A DNA stretch of 64,000 nt, from NCBI GenBank assembly GCA_964030475.1, contig CAXIPT010000009.1, positions 1,250,444-1,314,443 on the forward strand. The letters are read 5' to 3'. The DNA is from Tethya wilhelma (lineage: Eukaryota > Porifera > Demospongiae > Tethyida > Tethyidae). The notes beneath the pieces are model-generated. The model saw only the letters and a program-made list of their open reading frames with translations, was not told the DNA's origin and did not search any database. A program made the position numbers and the translations under genes. Below, one piece after another: positions 32,734 through 44,575 of this stretch; the first letter of the stretch is position 1; every line of letters starts with the position of its first letter.

Positions 32734-35089
32734 ATAGGCCAGAGGACACCCTGTATGTGTCCATCACTGCACCCTCGGTGAGACCAGGACTGATTGTCAC
32801 CTCCCACCATGGCTGCCCCACCATTGACCTGGGGAGGGTGGGCACTGGGGACTCCTCCATGGAGACTGTTACCCTCAGGAACATATCCAACCAACACCTC
32901 CAGGTACACACACTCACACACACACAACGTGTGCTACTGTATAGCGGGTATATTTGGCCAGGATTAAATTTGGCGAATTGGCGACTTATTCTGCAAATCG
33001 CCAAATTAAAATTGCCAAACAGTTTTATATGCACGCACACACATATAAACAATGCAGCGTGCAGAATTAAATTGCCAAATTTAAAATCGCCAATCATGCT
33101 AAAATGTAAATTCGCCAAATTTTAAACCCGCCAAATTTACCCACTGTATGGTACATACTTATTGCATTTGAGAACTTGGCAAAAATCATACACGGGCAAA
33201 CCTTCACATTAATTTGTAGCTTGTATTGCTGAGCTAAATACTTATGTTGTTTTATTCATGTCTTGTACTATATTATATATTACTATAGTTTGACTGTGAG
33301 ATTTTCTTTTGCTATATTTCTCTGCAGCTGCGTTCATCATTGCTGGATCCTCACGGTCCATTTGAGGTGCGAAATGCCCTGCGTGACTTGCCCCCTGGTG
33401 CTACTCACAACCTAGCCATCAAGTTCTCACCGGCCACAGGAGGGAGTGTGAGTGGAGCCACTGCATGTCATCTCAGACGACCAGGCCTAGCTCCACCGAT
33501 TGCATGCAGCCATTGAGCATGGGGGGGAGGAGAGATACAAAGTGTAGTTTGAGATGGAGAAGGCCTGGTTTATGGGACTGTGATGAGAGTGCTGCATTAG
33601 TCTAAGAGCTAGCTAGTACTGCTAAAGAGAGGGAGGAAAAAAACAGAACAAAAAAAATGTTTAATGTTTCTCTACAGTATTATGAGCCACTCAGGATCCA
33701 TTATGGCCACGCCTCCTCTCTTCATCTGACACTAAGGGGCGTGGCAGTGAAGCCCCAGGTGGGCCTCTCTCTAGAGGAGGGGAGTGGTGACCTCCGTCTC
33801 ATTGACATGGGTCATGTGATGGCAGGGGACACCGTCACTAGGACCCTCGTCTTGAAGAACACCTCCAGTCTCGATGTGAAGTTCAACATCACACTGGACA
33901 GTCTTACGACAAAGAGATCGGTAGATCAGAGAAATCAATTCAGTAAGTCGGTGTAACACGATGTTAATGCTTGTGTGATATCCTGACAAATTTTTGATTC
34001 ATTAATTTCTTCATTACAGGGGCTTCCAATCACAATGGTCAATCTCCGTTCTATTGTAAGCCACAGTGTGGAGTAATAGTGGGTGAAGCCAGCTGTGAAG
34101 TGGGTCTGTCCTTCTCTCCTGATCATCGCAGTCTCTTGTACTCTGACCTCTTATCAGTGGAACTAAATGGACAAGTAGGTTTGCGAATTTGTGCAAAAAA
34201 AAATCTACAAAATTAATGTAAAGTATATGATCTGTTTTGTGTGATCACATTCACATACACGTAGCCTGGCTACACTCTGCCAGTGTGTGGGAAGGCATGG
34301 TCCAACAACATGACATTGTATGTGTTGGACGAGGCACAACCAGAAAAGGAGGAGAACGAGGTTGATCTGTGCAGTCCGAGCATACAGCCAGACAGAATGG
34401 AGTCACTGAGTGCCGTGGTTCCTGTGTCTGACGGTCGGTCTGCACCCCCCACCCCTCTGGTGGTGCTGCTGGCCCACCATGTTGGTGGCAGCGAGGGGAG
34501 GGTGGGCAGTGGAGGAGGAAAGAAGGAGAGCAAAGCAGTGGCAGAGACAGAGAGGGTCACGAGAGAGATTGAAATAGGCTGTGTCAAATCAGCACTTGTG
34601 AAGAAGGTGGGCTTTCACAACTCTCCTACTTGTGCAGGCTATAATGAATCATACCTCTTGTTTGTGTACAGACAACAGGGGAGTATGTCATTGACCCTAT
34701 TTCACCTAGCAACCCTCATGGCAGACACTTCACCATTGACCCAATGAAGGTACATATGATAGTATATCCTCTTTACTGTGTGCTTGTTACCATGGCAACA
34801 CACATGTTTGCATGCCACTATACAGTGTAGTGTTGAAGCTGGTACCTCAAAGATTGTGAGCATTACTTTCCAGCCTCCTAAAGATGGCTGCAACAAACCC
34901 CTTGAAGCTGAAACCAATGTGAGTGTTACATCGATCTGTCATAAAAAAATTAATACAATTACTTGTATCTTCCTGCTAACATAGTTCAGCACTTGTATAT
35001 ATATATATAAATCTTATCTTTAGCTGACGCTGCGAGGGGACAGCACAGAGGTATACAGGCTACTGCTGAGAGGACTGGTGTGCGAATAA
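30816..35089 (+). CDS. CFAP74: ASH/MSP-repeat ciliary protein, CFAP74-like, 5' part missing
   Basis: First visible exon 30816-30955 (LDKDHIQEEALRVAKELL), then probably 31351-31388 (phase not resolved), then a Lys/Arg/Ser-rich exon at 32277-32457. Immunoglobulin-like ASH/MSP repeats follow: TIDLGRVGTGDSSMETVTLR (about 32820), LLDPHGPFEVRNALRDLPPG and HNLAIKFSPATGG (33328-33447), then DMGHVMAGDTVTRTLVLKNT (33678-33941), and further beta-rich exons. The end is RGLVCE with a stop at 35087-35089. The pattern of G.V..G....T...N.S strands followed by F.P is characteristic of HYDIN/CFAP74-type central-apparatus proteins. I favour CFAP74 because of order and length of the repeats and because human CFAP74 also neighbours CDK11; CFAP221 or another ASH protein is possible. 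Confidence 0.6.
31389..32276. other. large intron of the CFAP74-like gene
   Basis: Contains a potential long hairpin at about 31928-32002 (CCCACCTAC with GTAGGTGGG outside, TGTCAGTCA with TGACTGGCA inside) and a run of 22 T at 32102-32123. No exon is seen. Confidence 0.5.
32935..33153. mobile_element. TATAGCGGG-type MITE, about 219 bp
   Basis: Left end TACTGTATAGCGGGTA, right end TACCCACTGTATGGTA, inverted to each other. The interior has mirrored GCCAAATT/AATTTGGC tracts around a core ACATATAAACAATGCAGCG. It lies in an intron of the CFAP74-like gene. Confidence 0.8.
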
Positions 35090-35197
35090 GATGAAAGATA
35101 AACAAAAACAGAAATGAACCTTATTATTATATTATTGTGACATCATTGCATGTTGTTGAGTAGCTATTGCTGCACGTGTGTGTGTGTGTAAAGTGAG

Positions 35198-36399
35198 TCA
35201 TTTCTTGCCAAACATCCTAAGTCCATCACTTCCTCGAATTCTGAAAGAGAAACAAAAGAATAATATTATTACAATTCTTATCATTTGATTTGTTCTATTT
35301 ATTGCCCACCCTTTCTTCAGTGGTTGTCGTGGTGCCACCAGCTGCCCACTGTGGTCCCTGACTCTCAGTTCATCTCCCTCATTAGCCGCCACCTTCAATG
35401 TCTGCCTGAGTTGCTTGGCCTCTGTGTCGTGTTTCTCTCTCTCCTTGCTTCCCTCTGACTTGAGCTGGTTGGCCCGACTCATCTCTTCCTCTATGGCTTG
35501 GAGAACAGACGTGCAGTTAGAACACCTGTGTGTGTGTGAATGGGGTGTGGTCATCATATCATGTGACATCACAGGGTAGATCATGTGAGCTCGTACCAAT
35601 CTTCCAGCTTGGTAACCATGCCGGCAATGGCCTCCGTCTTGATGTCCCTACCGATGAAACACTCCACCTCCAGTTGGGAGTTCTTTTGGTCTAGCTTAGC
35701 TTGCATAATCCCAGCATAGATCGCCTCTATCACCAAATCCTTTACAATTAATACAGAGAATATAAGTATAGAACTTTGGGACAAATAAACAGTCCGTGCT
35801 TTAATGTTGTAAGAAGTTATGACTGACAAACCTCTAATTCTCTCAGATCGCTGATATCCAGTTCTTGTTGTAGTGTGGAATAAGGAATGGTCTATGGCAC
35901 ATGTAAAGAGAGAAGGTCACACACATTGTTCCATGGAGGAACCAAAATGACCATACCAGCTAGTGATAATAGCCTGATAAATTGACTCACATGACATTTG
36001 GCGGCTAGTGACACAATCGTTAGATGTCTTAGTTTCGTAACCTGGGCTGGAGTGAGTGGGGGAAGTCCCTGCGATTTACCTAAGATAATAATTACATCAA
36101 ATATTAACAATTATTAATACATTATTTTATCAGATGTACTTACTTCTATAATCTCCATACGTTCCATAGGCAAACACCTCCAGCAATTGGACATACTTTG
36201 AGTCACTTCCACTCGCCAGTTCCTTCACACACTGGGTCTCAAGGAGTTCACTGAACACATACACCCCAGGAGCATCCAGAGCCTGCTTGATGAGCTCCAC
36301 GGCAGCTGGACCGTGAGCAGTCTTCGCCAGGAGGAGAAACTGCTCAATTTTGTGACAACCAATCAAAGATGGAGCTGTTACAGGCAGAGAATCATCCAT
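35198..36399 (-). CDS. COPS7: COP9 signalosome subunit 7
   Basis: Minus-strand gene of about seven exons. N-terminus [12 protein letters not shown], then [32 protein letters not shown] and [13 protein letters not shown] (PCI-domain helices), [40 protein letters not shown] with [11 protein letters not shown] (winged helix), then a C-terminal coiled coil ([15 protein letters not shown]) and the end GLRMFGKK with stop at 35198-35200. These are the conserved landmarks of CSN7A/B in order. The subunit is part of the complex that removes NEDD8 from cullins. It is divergent from UBE2J2. Confidence 0.95.
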
Positions 36400-36613
36400 A
36401 GCTAGCTACTGCACAGGGTTCTTAACTGTCACGTGACTAGTAGGTGGAGTCAAAGATTGCTGACTCAGCAACAATTTGGGCGTGATGACATCTTCAAGTT
36501 GAGAAGAAAAGCCGTTTATTTTCTACTTCCTTCGCTCCTAGTTTGTTCCAGAGGGAGAGTAGCTTGTTAGTAACGTTTATAGTGTAACTTATTTTATGTT
36601 TTGTTCGTGAATC
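36400..36613. promoter_or_regulatory. 214-bp bidirectional promoter of COPS7 and UBE2J2 with GTCACGTGAC
   Basis: At 36428-36437 lies the full palindrome GTCACGTGAC, the optimal CLEAR/TFEB/USF-type E-box. It is close to the COPS7 start. The UBE2J2 side is T-rich. Confidence 0.55.
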
Positions 36614-38311
36614 ATGGCTACTTTGATGGCTACCAAGAGATTGAAACAGGACTACATCCGTCTTCAGAGAGATCCTGTTCCTTACATTTCCGCCGCTCCT
36701 TTACCGTCCAATATACTAGAATGGTGAGCCATCAAACCAACTGTAAATCAGAAGCTAGTGTGCCATTATTCCATGTCCCATTCCAGGCACTATGTAGTCA
36801 AAGGACCGGAAGACACACCTTATTATGGTTAGTTATCAAATTAGTTGTAATATTATGTCAATTTACATCATTCATTCTGTCCATACAGGTGGCTATTACC
36901 ATGGCAAGCTGGTCTTTCCCAGGGACTACCCCTTCAAGCCTCCCAGAATCATGATGATCACGCCAAACGGACGATTCCAAACCCAATCCCGGCTCTGTCT
37001 CTCCATCAGTGATTTCCATCCCGATACCTGGAACCCGGCCTGGTCTGTTTCAACCATCCTCACTGGACTGCTCAGCTTCATGGTGAGTGCCACGTGGTTC
37101 ATCTCTAGTTCATCTCTGAAACGTAGTTGTAACTTGCATGTAACACAGTTGTAACACACACATGGATCACATTTAGCCTCGTACCCAGGCCACTCCCTCT
37201 TTTAGTGTTTCATGCGATTTTTAGCGTGAAACACTAAAAAGAGGGAGTGGCCTGGGTACGTGCCAATGAAGCAAATGTCACACGAACCATAAATAATGAT
37301 AGTTATAACATGCAACATTAATTTTTAGCTATAATATCCATGGTTACAACATGACACAGTTATAACTGACACACAACAGTTAACTCACACAGTTTCAATT
37401 CACACACAACACAGTTATAACTCAAACATGACACCATTAAAGTGTTAGTATCAACCAATCAATGTATGTGTCAATCAATATCACCCTCCCTCCCTACCTG
37501 CTGTAGGTTGAGAAGACGGCCACCCTGGGTAGCATTGAAACCACCACAGAGGTCAAGAGGGCACTGGCTGTGAAGAGCTGGGCCTTTAATCTCAAGAACC
37601 AGACATTTTGTCAACTCTTTCCAGATATCTGTCAAGTGAGCAAGAGATTTGATGTCTTTAGCTGCATGATTCACCCTAGCTCCCATAGGAATCTATATAC
37701 TGCTGCCGTTGTTTGGACAGTGTTTTTCACTGACTATAATTTATTATCTCGATCAGCTTAGGAAGGTCACTAAAAGCTGGGAATTGTGCCATTACGATCA
37801 GCTGTAGAGATTGCGTTATTTTGATGATGTTACAATTAATTTTGGAGGAAATTTGCACTTGATATATTATAGGCTATAGTTCATATAATTTTGAAGGATT
37901 CTGGCCAAAATAATAACATAAGATTAAACCATATGCATGTTTGAAAGGTCTCTTTGAGCTGATTGCAATGCATGGTGCAAGCTATAGTCCCAGCTTCTAA
38001 TTCAGATTCCCATACCATAGGAATGACATTATGAGATTATGACTTCATCAGCTTTCCTTTATGCTCTTCCTCTGTGTGTGTAGGAGATCAAAGAGAAGCA
38101 AGAAGCCTATGAAGAGTCCGAGTCATTGAAAGAACTCCGTAACCGTGGCAATGGTATTGTAGTATCTCGCGATAGGACTGCCGGTCACCATGGTTACTGT
38201 ACTGGTGTGTTTGCTAATGTTGTTCTGTTTCTCTGTGTGGCTCTGTTTGCCCTTCTTGTCCGATTCCTCATGGTCACCAGTAGTGGTTCACCGCAGGGGA
38301 GCAGCCACTGA
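36614..38311 (+). CDS. UBE2J2: ubiquitin-conjugating enzyme E2 J2 (ER tail-anchored)
   Basis: Five exons: 36614-36723, 36787-36827, 36889-37082, 37507-37635 and 38084-38311, all in phase. N-terminus [21 protein letters not shown]2 core with [32 protein letters not shown] (TPN instead of HPN, as in the UBE2J family) and the catalytic Cys in [13 protein letters not shown], then [11 protein letters not shown]. Near the C-terminus, [20 protein letters not shown] is a tail anchor. The enzyme charges ubiquitin for ER-associated degradation. The fourth intron carries a dispersed repeat, and the third a hairpin element. Confidence 0.96.
37181..37259. repeat. near-perfect hairpin (foldback) element
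   Basis: Arms GTACCCAGGCCACTCCCTCT and AGAGGGAGTGGCCTGGGTAC continue inward with TTTTAGTGTTTCA/TGAAACACTAAAA around a loop of about 14 bases. A half copy lies at about 51972-52025, and related ends (GCCTCGTACTCAGGCC) occur at about 57788-57875. Confidence 0.85.
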
Positions 38312-38449
38312 TTGGTCAATTAATGTGTCCTTGTATGTACGTGCATTGTTAATAAGTTATTAAAGTTACACTTCATCGTGTAAAATTCTATTTATTAACT
38401 TCAAATTAATGATTAATAACAATTATAGTAGGAGTTGATTTTTGTCGAC

Positions 38450-39735
38450 CTATCTGAAGAATTGTTTCACAAAAGAATCCGCCACTTTAAACAGTGCTTG
38501 TTCTGACGAGTCAGTGAAACTGAGAGAACTGGTTTTACTTGACGTGCTGTCTTGAAAGTGGGCATGTCCTCTGCTGGTGGGTGTGGCCGATCTGGGGGAT
38601 GGTAACCCCTTACGAGTGAAGTTCCTAAGGAGATCATTAGTAAACCGATCCTATGGGAGGAGTTACAATATCACATGACTACAAAGAGAGTATCACATGA
38701 CTACAAAGGGTGTATCACATGATATGAACGCACCAGTGCATTGGCCAGATCTTTCTTGATCATCTGCTTGTTGTGAGTGTCAATGGTCGGGTTCACGAGG
38801 TAGAGGGTGCCCTGAGAGAGAACCAAGAAGACTGCCTGCTCAAGAAGAAACAGACACTCTGACTTTCTCTTTGATGTGGCAAGAGAGCGGGAATGTCCCG
38901 GGCTTTTGGCAGAAGACCCGGGAGATTTAGATGGCGTACCAGCTCTGTGTGGTTCCAGCTATAATAGGGTAGAAGCCACACGTACAGCCATCACACAATG
39001 ATGTGATGTGCATGGAATGAAATGACTGACTTTGTTCATGAGGTCCATAATGGCAGTGAGACAGGTTGTCAAGGTAACAAGAGAAGGGGGTGTGGTGTAG
39101 TCTAAAGTGGGCTGGGCCGTTGAGATCGTAAACAATGGTGGATATTCTGACAGATCCAATACCTAGAGTAAGACAACCACTGGTTGCTATAGCAACACAC
39201 ACAGGGGGTAATTATAACTCACCCCCTCCAATATAATGGAATCAAGAGGTGGAGTATAGTGTCTGAGCGTTGCTAGGCAACACGTCAAGATAGACAGCAA
39301 CCTGTGGCATAGACCAGAGAGACAGTGTGTGCAACAATCACTAAGACTCTCACAGTGAAAACGCACCCATCCTGAAGTTGTGAAAATGCTGGACTAGAAG
39401 TGACCCATGCATCTGGCAGGTCATTCCTGCCCCCTGATAGGGTTCGCACTCTTCCCCTCCCCCTCACAACGGGGGCCGAGGGACCATACTCCTGAGGGAG
39501 GGCCCCCGATGCGTGCAAGGTCTTGATGATGTGTTTGAGATTGGCTCTGTTAGAGAGGAGGTGGGTCGAGGCGGCTGTGAGAGAGATGAGCCTCTCAACG
39601 AGGCAGCCATGGAGGGCGGGCTGGGAGAACACCCACTGCTGCTTGTAGCGAGAGAGCTGGTAGAGGAACTGACACACAGAGAGCATCTCATCAAGGTAGG
39701 CCAAGTCCTTCATCAGCTGAAACACATCCAATGCC

Positions 39736-39784
<49 letters not shown>

Positions 39785-41696
39785 AATGAGGGAATATCAA
39801 ATTTCCCCCTCAAACTAGGCAGCCATGTGTCCATCACCTGAGCTAGTCTTTCTTGGTAGACGCCAGTGAAGCTGATAGCACTGGAGAGAAAATGGTGGCC
39901 TCCATTGTCCAGTAGACTGGTGGCTAGCTTGAGAGCCAGCTGCCATATCTTGTGCCACTGCAGGGAGAGAGGTCTGTCAGAGGAGCTGAGGGTGACCATC
40001 AGGGAGTCGGCCAGGGAGATGGAGAGGCAGGAGGAGACCTCATTCACCAGCAGAGCCTCTGTCCCCTGCAGCCAACAGGTTACATCGTACATTAATACAT
40101 GTGAAGTGGTTTAATACTGATGCGAAAAATTGAATTCTACTGATTACCAAATTTGCTCAATTCCTTACATGATAGAATCTTATTATGCCTTGTTTCGGAT
40201 ATTCCCATAGAATATCAGATATTTTTTTCACGATATGCGTGTGCAAATAAATTTGTATGGGTAGTATGCTACTTCCTGTATGCTGGCGATCTGACTGTTT
40301 ATTTATGAAATATTTTCAACATGAAAATTGCCTGATCTATACATGTATAACTGCTTATGTGCAGGTCTAATGGCAGTTATTTAATTTTTGTAAATACAGT
40401 ATATACATACGAAAAACTTTTACTGGTTGTCACATTTGAAATTTTCGCAGATTTTAATTTTCATAAATGCAGTGTCATACGAAAATTTTTGAACTATGAA
40501 AATATCCTGATCTACGCGGTATCTGGTTATCGTACTGGTTTTGTCCTAGAGAGAGAGATGAAGAAGGCCAGGCTGGCCTCGATGAACGTGGTGTCAGTCT
40601 GGAGACGGATGTGTTCCTCCATTGTCCTCAGGAGGAGGGCCACGAGGGAGTGCTCTCGAAGGGAGGAGAGACACCCGCCCACACACTCACAGCTCCACCA
40701 GACCACCTCCTTCAGCAGGTAGATGGACACCACGTCAGGCTGCAGGGAGGGAGGTGTGTGTGTGTGTGTTTTGAATATGTATGAGCAGCACCATGCATGC
40801 CAGAGCTATAGGAGAATTATGTATTAAATTTCTTATTTACAAGTCATCAGTACTTAAATTTATGCGTGCTGATTCAGCAAAACTTAGACAAAAATTGCCA
40901 ATCAACAACTTGGTGAATCAGTGTGTGTGTAAACCCATACCCTGTGGTTGGAGTCCAGGCTCAAGTAGACATGATGCTTCTGGAGAGTGTCTGAGATGTA
41001 AGGGATGAGTCCCAGAACAAATCTTGGTTCCAAATTATCTGTATGGGGAATCAATATAATTTTATTTATCAACATGGGAATGAGACCTGAAGTTGTGGTA
41101 TTGGAATTGGACCTTGAATGTTGTTTCTCAACAGTTGAACGAGGCTTGAATAAATGAATGACATCATCTCCATGGCAACGTGAGCCTCAATGGCACTGGA
41201 CGACTGGAGGATATCGTTAAAGGTACTGATGACCTCTGACCCCATCTTGATTGCATCACACGACCACTTCCTCAACAATACCATGTACAGCATACTCAGC
41301 TCCGTTGCTATAGCAACCACACTGCTAGAAATGTTAGCACTTCGTTTCAACTGAGATTCTAAGGCTTCCAAAATGTCGTTAAGTATTTCAGAGTGGTGGG
41401 CGGGGCTAGTGAGATGGAAGATGTGTTCATTGGATGCTGCTACCAGCAAGAGACTGGACCACGCCCTCACTAGCTCGTACTGTGCCTCCAGGAGGTCAGC
41501 CGGGGGTGAGGGGGCGGAGCTTGAGATTGTAGATACAGTGGGTGACTTGAGACACTGTTTGAATGGGCCGACATGGAGGGTTACGAGATCATGTGACTGT
41601 CATGTGATCGACTCACTTTTGTCCATGATCGGAAACGCCCAGTTGTTGCGAATTTCTTTAAGAGATCACTGAGTTCTTTGTCCATGTGACTCCTGC

Positions 41697-41746
<50 letters not shown>

Positions 41747-42560
41747 ATGCAGTAATTATAGTGAAACTAAGAATGGCTTGTGCTGTGTATACCTCAAAAT
41801 GTAATAAGTCTCCATGGAAACAATGTGCATCACATGACTGCACACTAGCAGCTGAGTGCTCACTTCCTGTACAATAATGAAAGGGGTTACCTCACCTAAC
41901 GACAGCTGACACACAGGAGGAGCTGCCTCACGTACCTCAGTGTCTCCTTCCTCAACACCAGCCAGGCTCACCTCTTCAAAGAGAGGCTTGGTAAGGTTCT
42001 TCCAGAAATCTTTCTGGCTCCTCAGAGCTATGAGTGCAGCATCGTGTCTACCTAGCCAGAGTCCTCTGAGCAGAGCCATGGCCGCTTGCAAGAGAGAGAG
42101 AGAAGGCAGGCCCTGAGAGTCAGGCTTCATCAGGTCCAGCACAGCATGAAGACAGCTGTCAGAGTCGAGAGTGTATTGGAGCTGCATGGCAACATCAACA
42201 CAGTAATAGCAGCGGGCGGGCACACAGAACACAGGATTAATGAATTACTGTATAGCGGGCAAATTTAGCGAATTCACATTTTAGCATGATTGGCGATTTT
42301 AAATTCGACAATTTAATTCTGCTATGTGGCGATTTGCAAAAATTTGCCAAATTTACCCGCTATATGGTAAAACTCTAGCACTAGAAACATACTTCAGGGG
42401 TTGCTGTCTTGGGTGGCTGTCGGTCATCTTTGTCAGAGCTGCTGAGATTGCTGCTTGAAGTGGTTCTTGGTCTGATGGTGAGGAAGAGCTCCATCATGCC
42501 TGGCTGTGAGGCAACACACTCTGTCACCAGATCCAATATGGCCACCTTCAGCTCTGTGTC

Positions 42561-42650
<90 letters not shown>

Positions 42651-42966
42651 NNNNNNNNNNNNNNNNNNNNNNNNNNNNNNNNNNNNNNNNNNNNNNNNNN
42701 NNNNNNNNNNNNNNNNNNNNNNNNNNNNNNNNNNNNNNNNNNNNNNNNNNNNNNNNNNNNNNNNNNNNNNNNNNNNNNNNNNNNNNNNNNNNNNNNNNNN
42801 NNNNNNNNNNNNNNNNNNNNNNNNNNNNNNNNNNNNNNNNNNNNNNNNNNNNNNNNNNNNNNNNNNNNNNNNNNNNNNNNNNNNNNNNNNNNNNNNNNNN
42901 NNNNNNNNNNNNNNNNNNNNNNNNNNNNNNNNNNNNNNNNNNNNNNNNNNNNNNNNNNNNNNNNNN

Positions 42967-43057
<91 letters not shown>

Positions 43058-44530
43058 TGGATCTACGTATGTATGTATGTATGTGTGTAAATGGCGAGAC
43101 TATACTTGGTCTTGTTTTGCTTGGAGCAGGAGGTCGAGGATTTGAAATGCTAGTTTGAGTGACTCCACTTGCACTATGACCTGTGAACTGAAATGGAAGA
43201 GACAGACCATCACACAGCACCACTGACCTACCAGCAGGCTACTATGACCTCTCACCCCTGTTGGTTGGCACAGAGGTTGTTCACCAGGTCGACCCCTGTG
43301 GCCAGGGTGCTGAGGAGGACCTGACCCCCGGACAGATGCAACAGGAAGTAGCTCACAAACTTCCACACGTGACTGGACAGAGAGAGAGAAAGATGGCACA
43401 ACTTCAAGACTACATAATACATTATGGTATACCTAAAGGAATTTCTCCCTCAAAGATATTTTTTTCTACTTAGTTTTTAAAACAGTGAAAACTTTCTTAG
43501 CGATATAAATTCTGCGATGCATGGTAGTAGTAATATTCTAACCTCTTTTCTCTGCTCTGGTTCCTGAGTACACTGTGACACAGCTGTAGCAACTTGTGAC
43601 CTGCAGCAGAGGGACAGGACAGTTCATTTTAGGTCATCCTCACGTTGGAAGGTGATGTCATGATTCACTAACTGATGGTCTCTCTGTTGGTCATGTGACG
43701 GTAGCGCCAGTTGTGACTACCAGGGAACATCTCCTTCATGACAAATACCACACACGCTAGCATCTCATTGGTTGCTAGGCTGTTGCCAGGAAGTGATGAG
43801 GAGCTAATTAAAAGGTCGAGCATCGCCATGGAAACAGGATAGATTCCCCGAGGTCGTTCCCATACGTTTAATATCTGTCCATAATGACCAGGGGCTACAG
43901 ACATACTGGGGGGTAATGAATGTTAATGAATGACAGCTGACACCACAGTGACCCCTTACCTTTGCACTTTGAACTCAGCTGACGTGAGATATGGTAGAAA
44001 CCCAGTTCTACCCAACTGCTGCCACACCTACATGTACAATGATGTCATAATTACATCATACAACTAAATCTATGCACATACCATTGTACTATCATTGGTT
44101 GCCATGGCAGCAACACACTCCAGACAGGCCGTCAGTAATTCTATTGGTGGATTGGGAAGGGCCGAGCATGCCTGGATGATGGTGAAATACTGTGATGTGA
44201 TTGGTTGAAGATAAGGAGCCAACGACCAATCGTTTTTGATCAGTTGAGTCACCAGTTTAGCAATTGCAGCAGCTCTTTCAGCTTGAGGGTGGGGGGCGGG
44301 GTCTGTGGGTGTGGCTAGATGACATCATAATTAAGACAACAAAACCAGTCAATCTTGTTTTACCAGTTCCCAGTCCGGAGCAGTGTAGCACTCTACACGT
44401 CTCAAGAACAAACACCTCCCAGCCAGAAAACCTGTGTGACCAGCTAATCACGTTTGACGAGATCTCCTTTCCAGTAATACCAGGAGGAAGAGTTAGACCA
44501 GGACGACCGAGACGATGAGACTCTATAAGT

Positions 44531-44575
<45 letters not shown>

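Noticed and set aside
42381..43223. Long Ser/Leu or Glu/Arg frame across the N gap
   Set aside because: Translation of a CT/GA microsatellite and Ns in a NUP188 intron; only the end next to the acceptor is coding.
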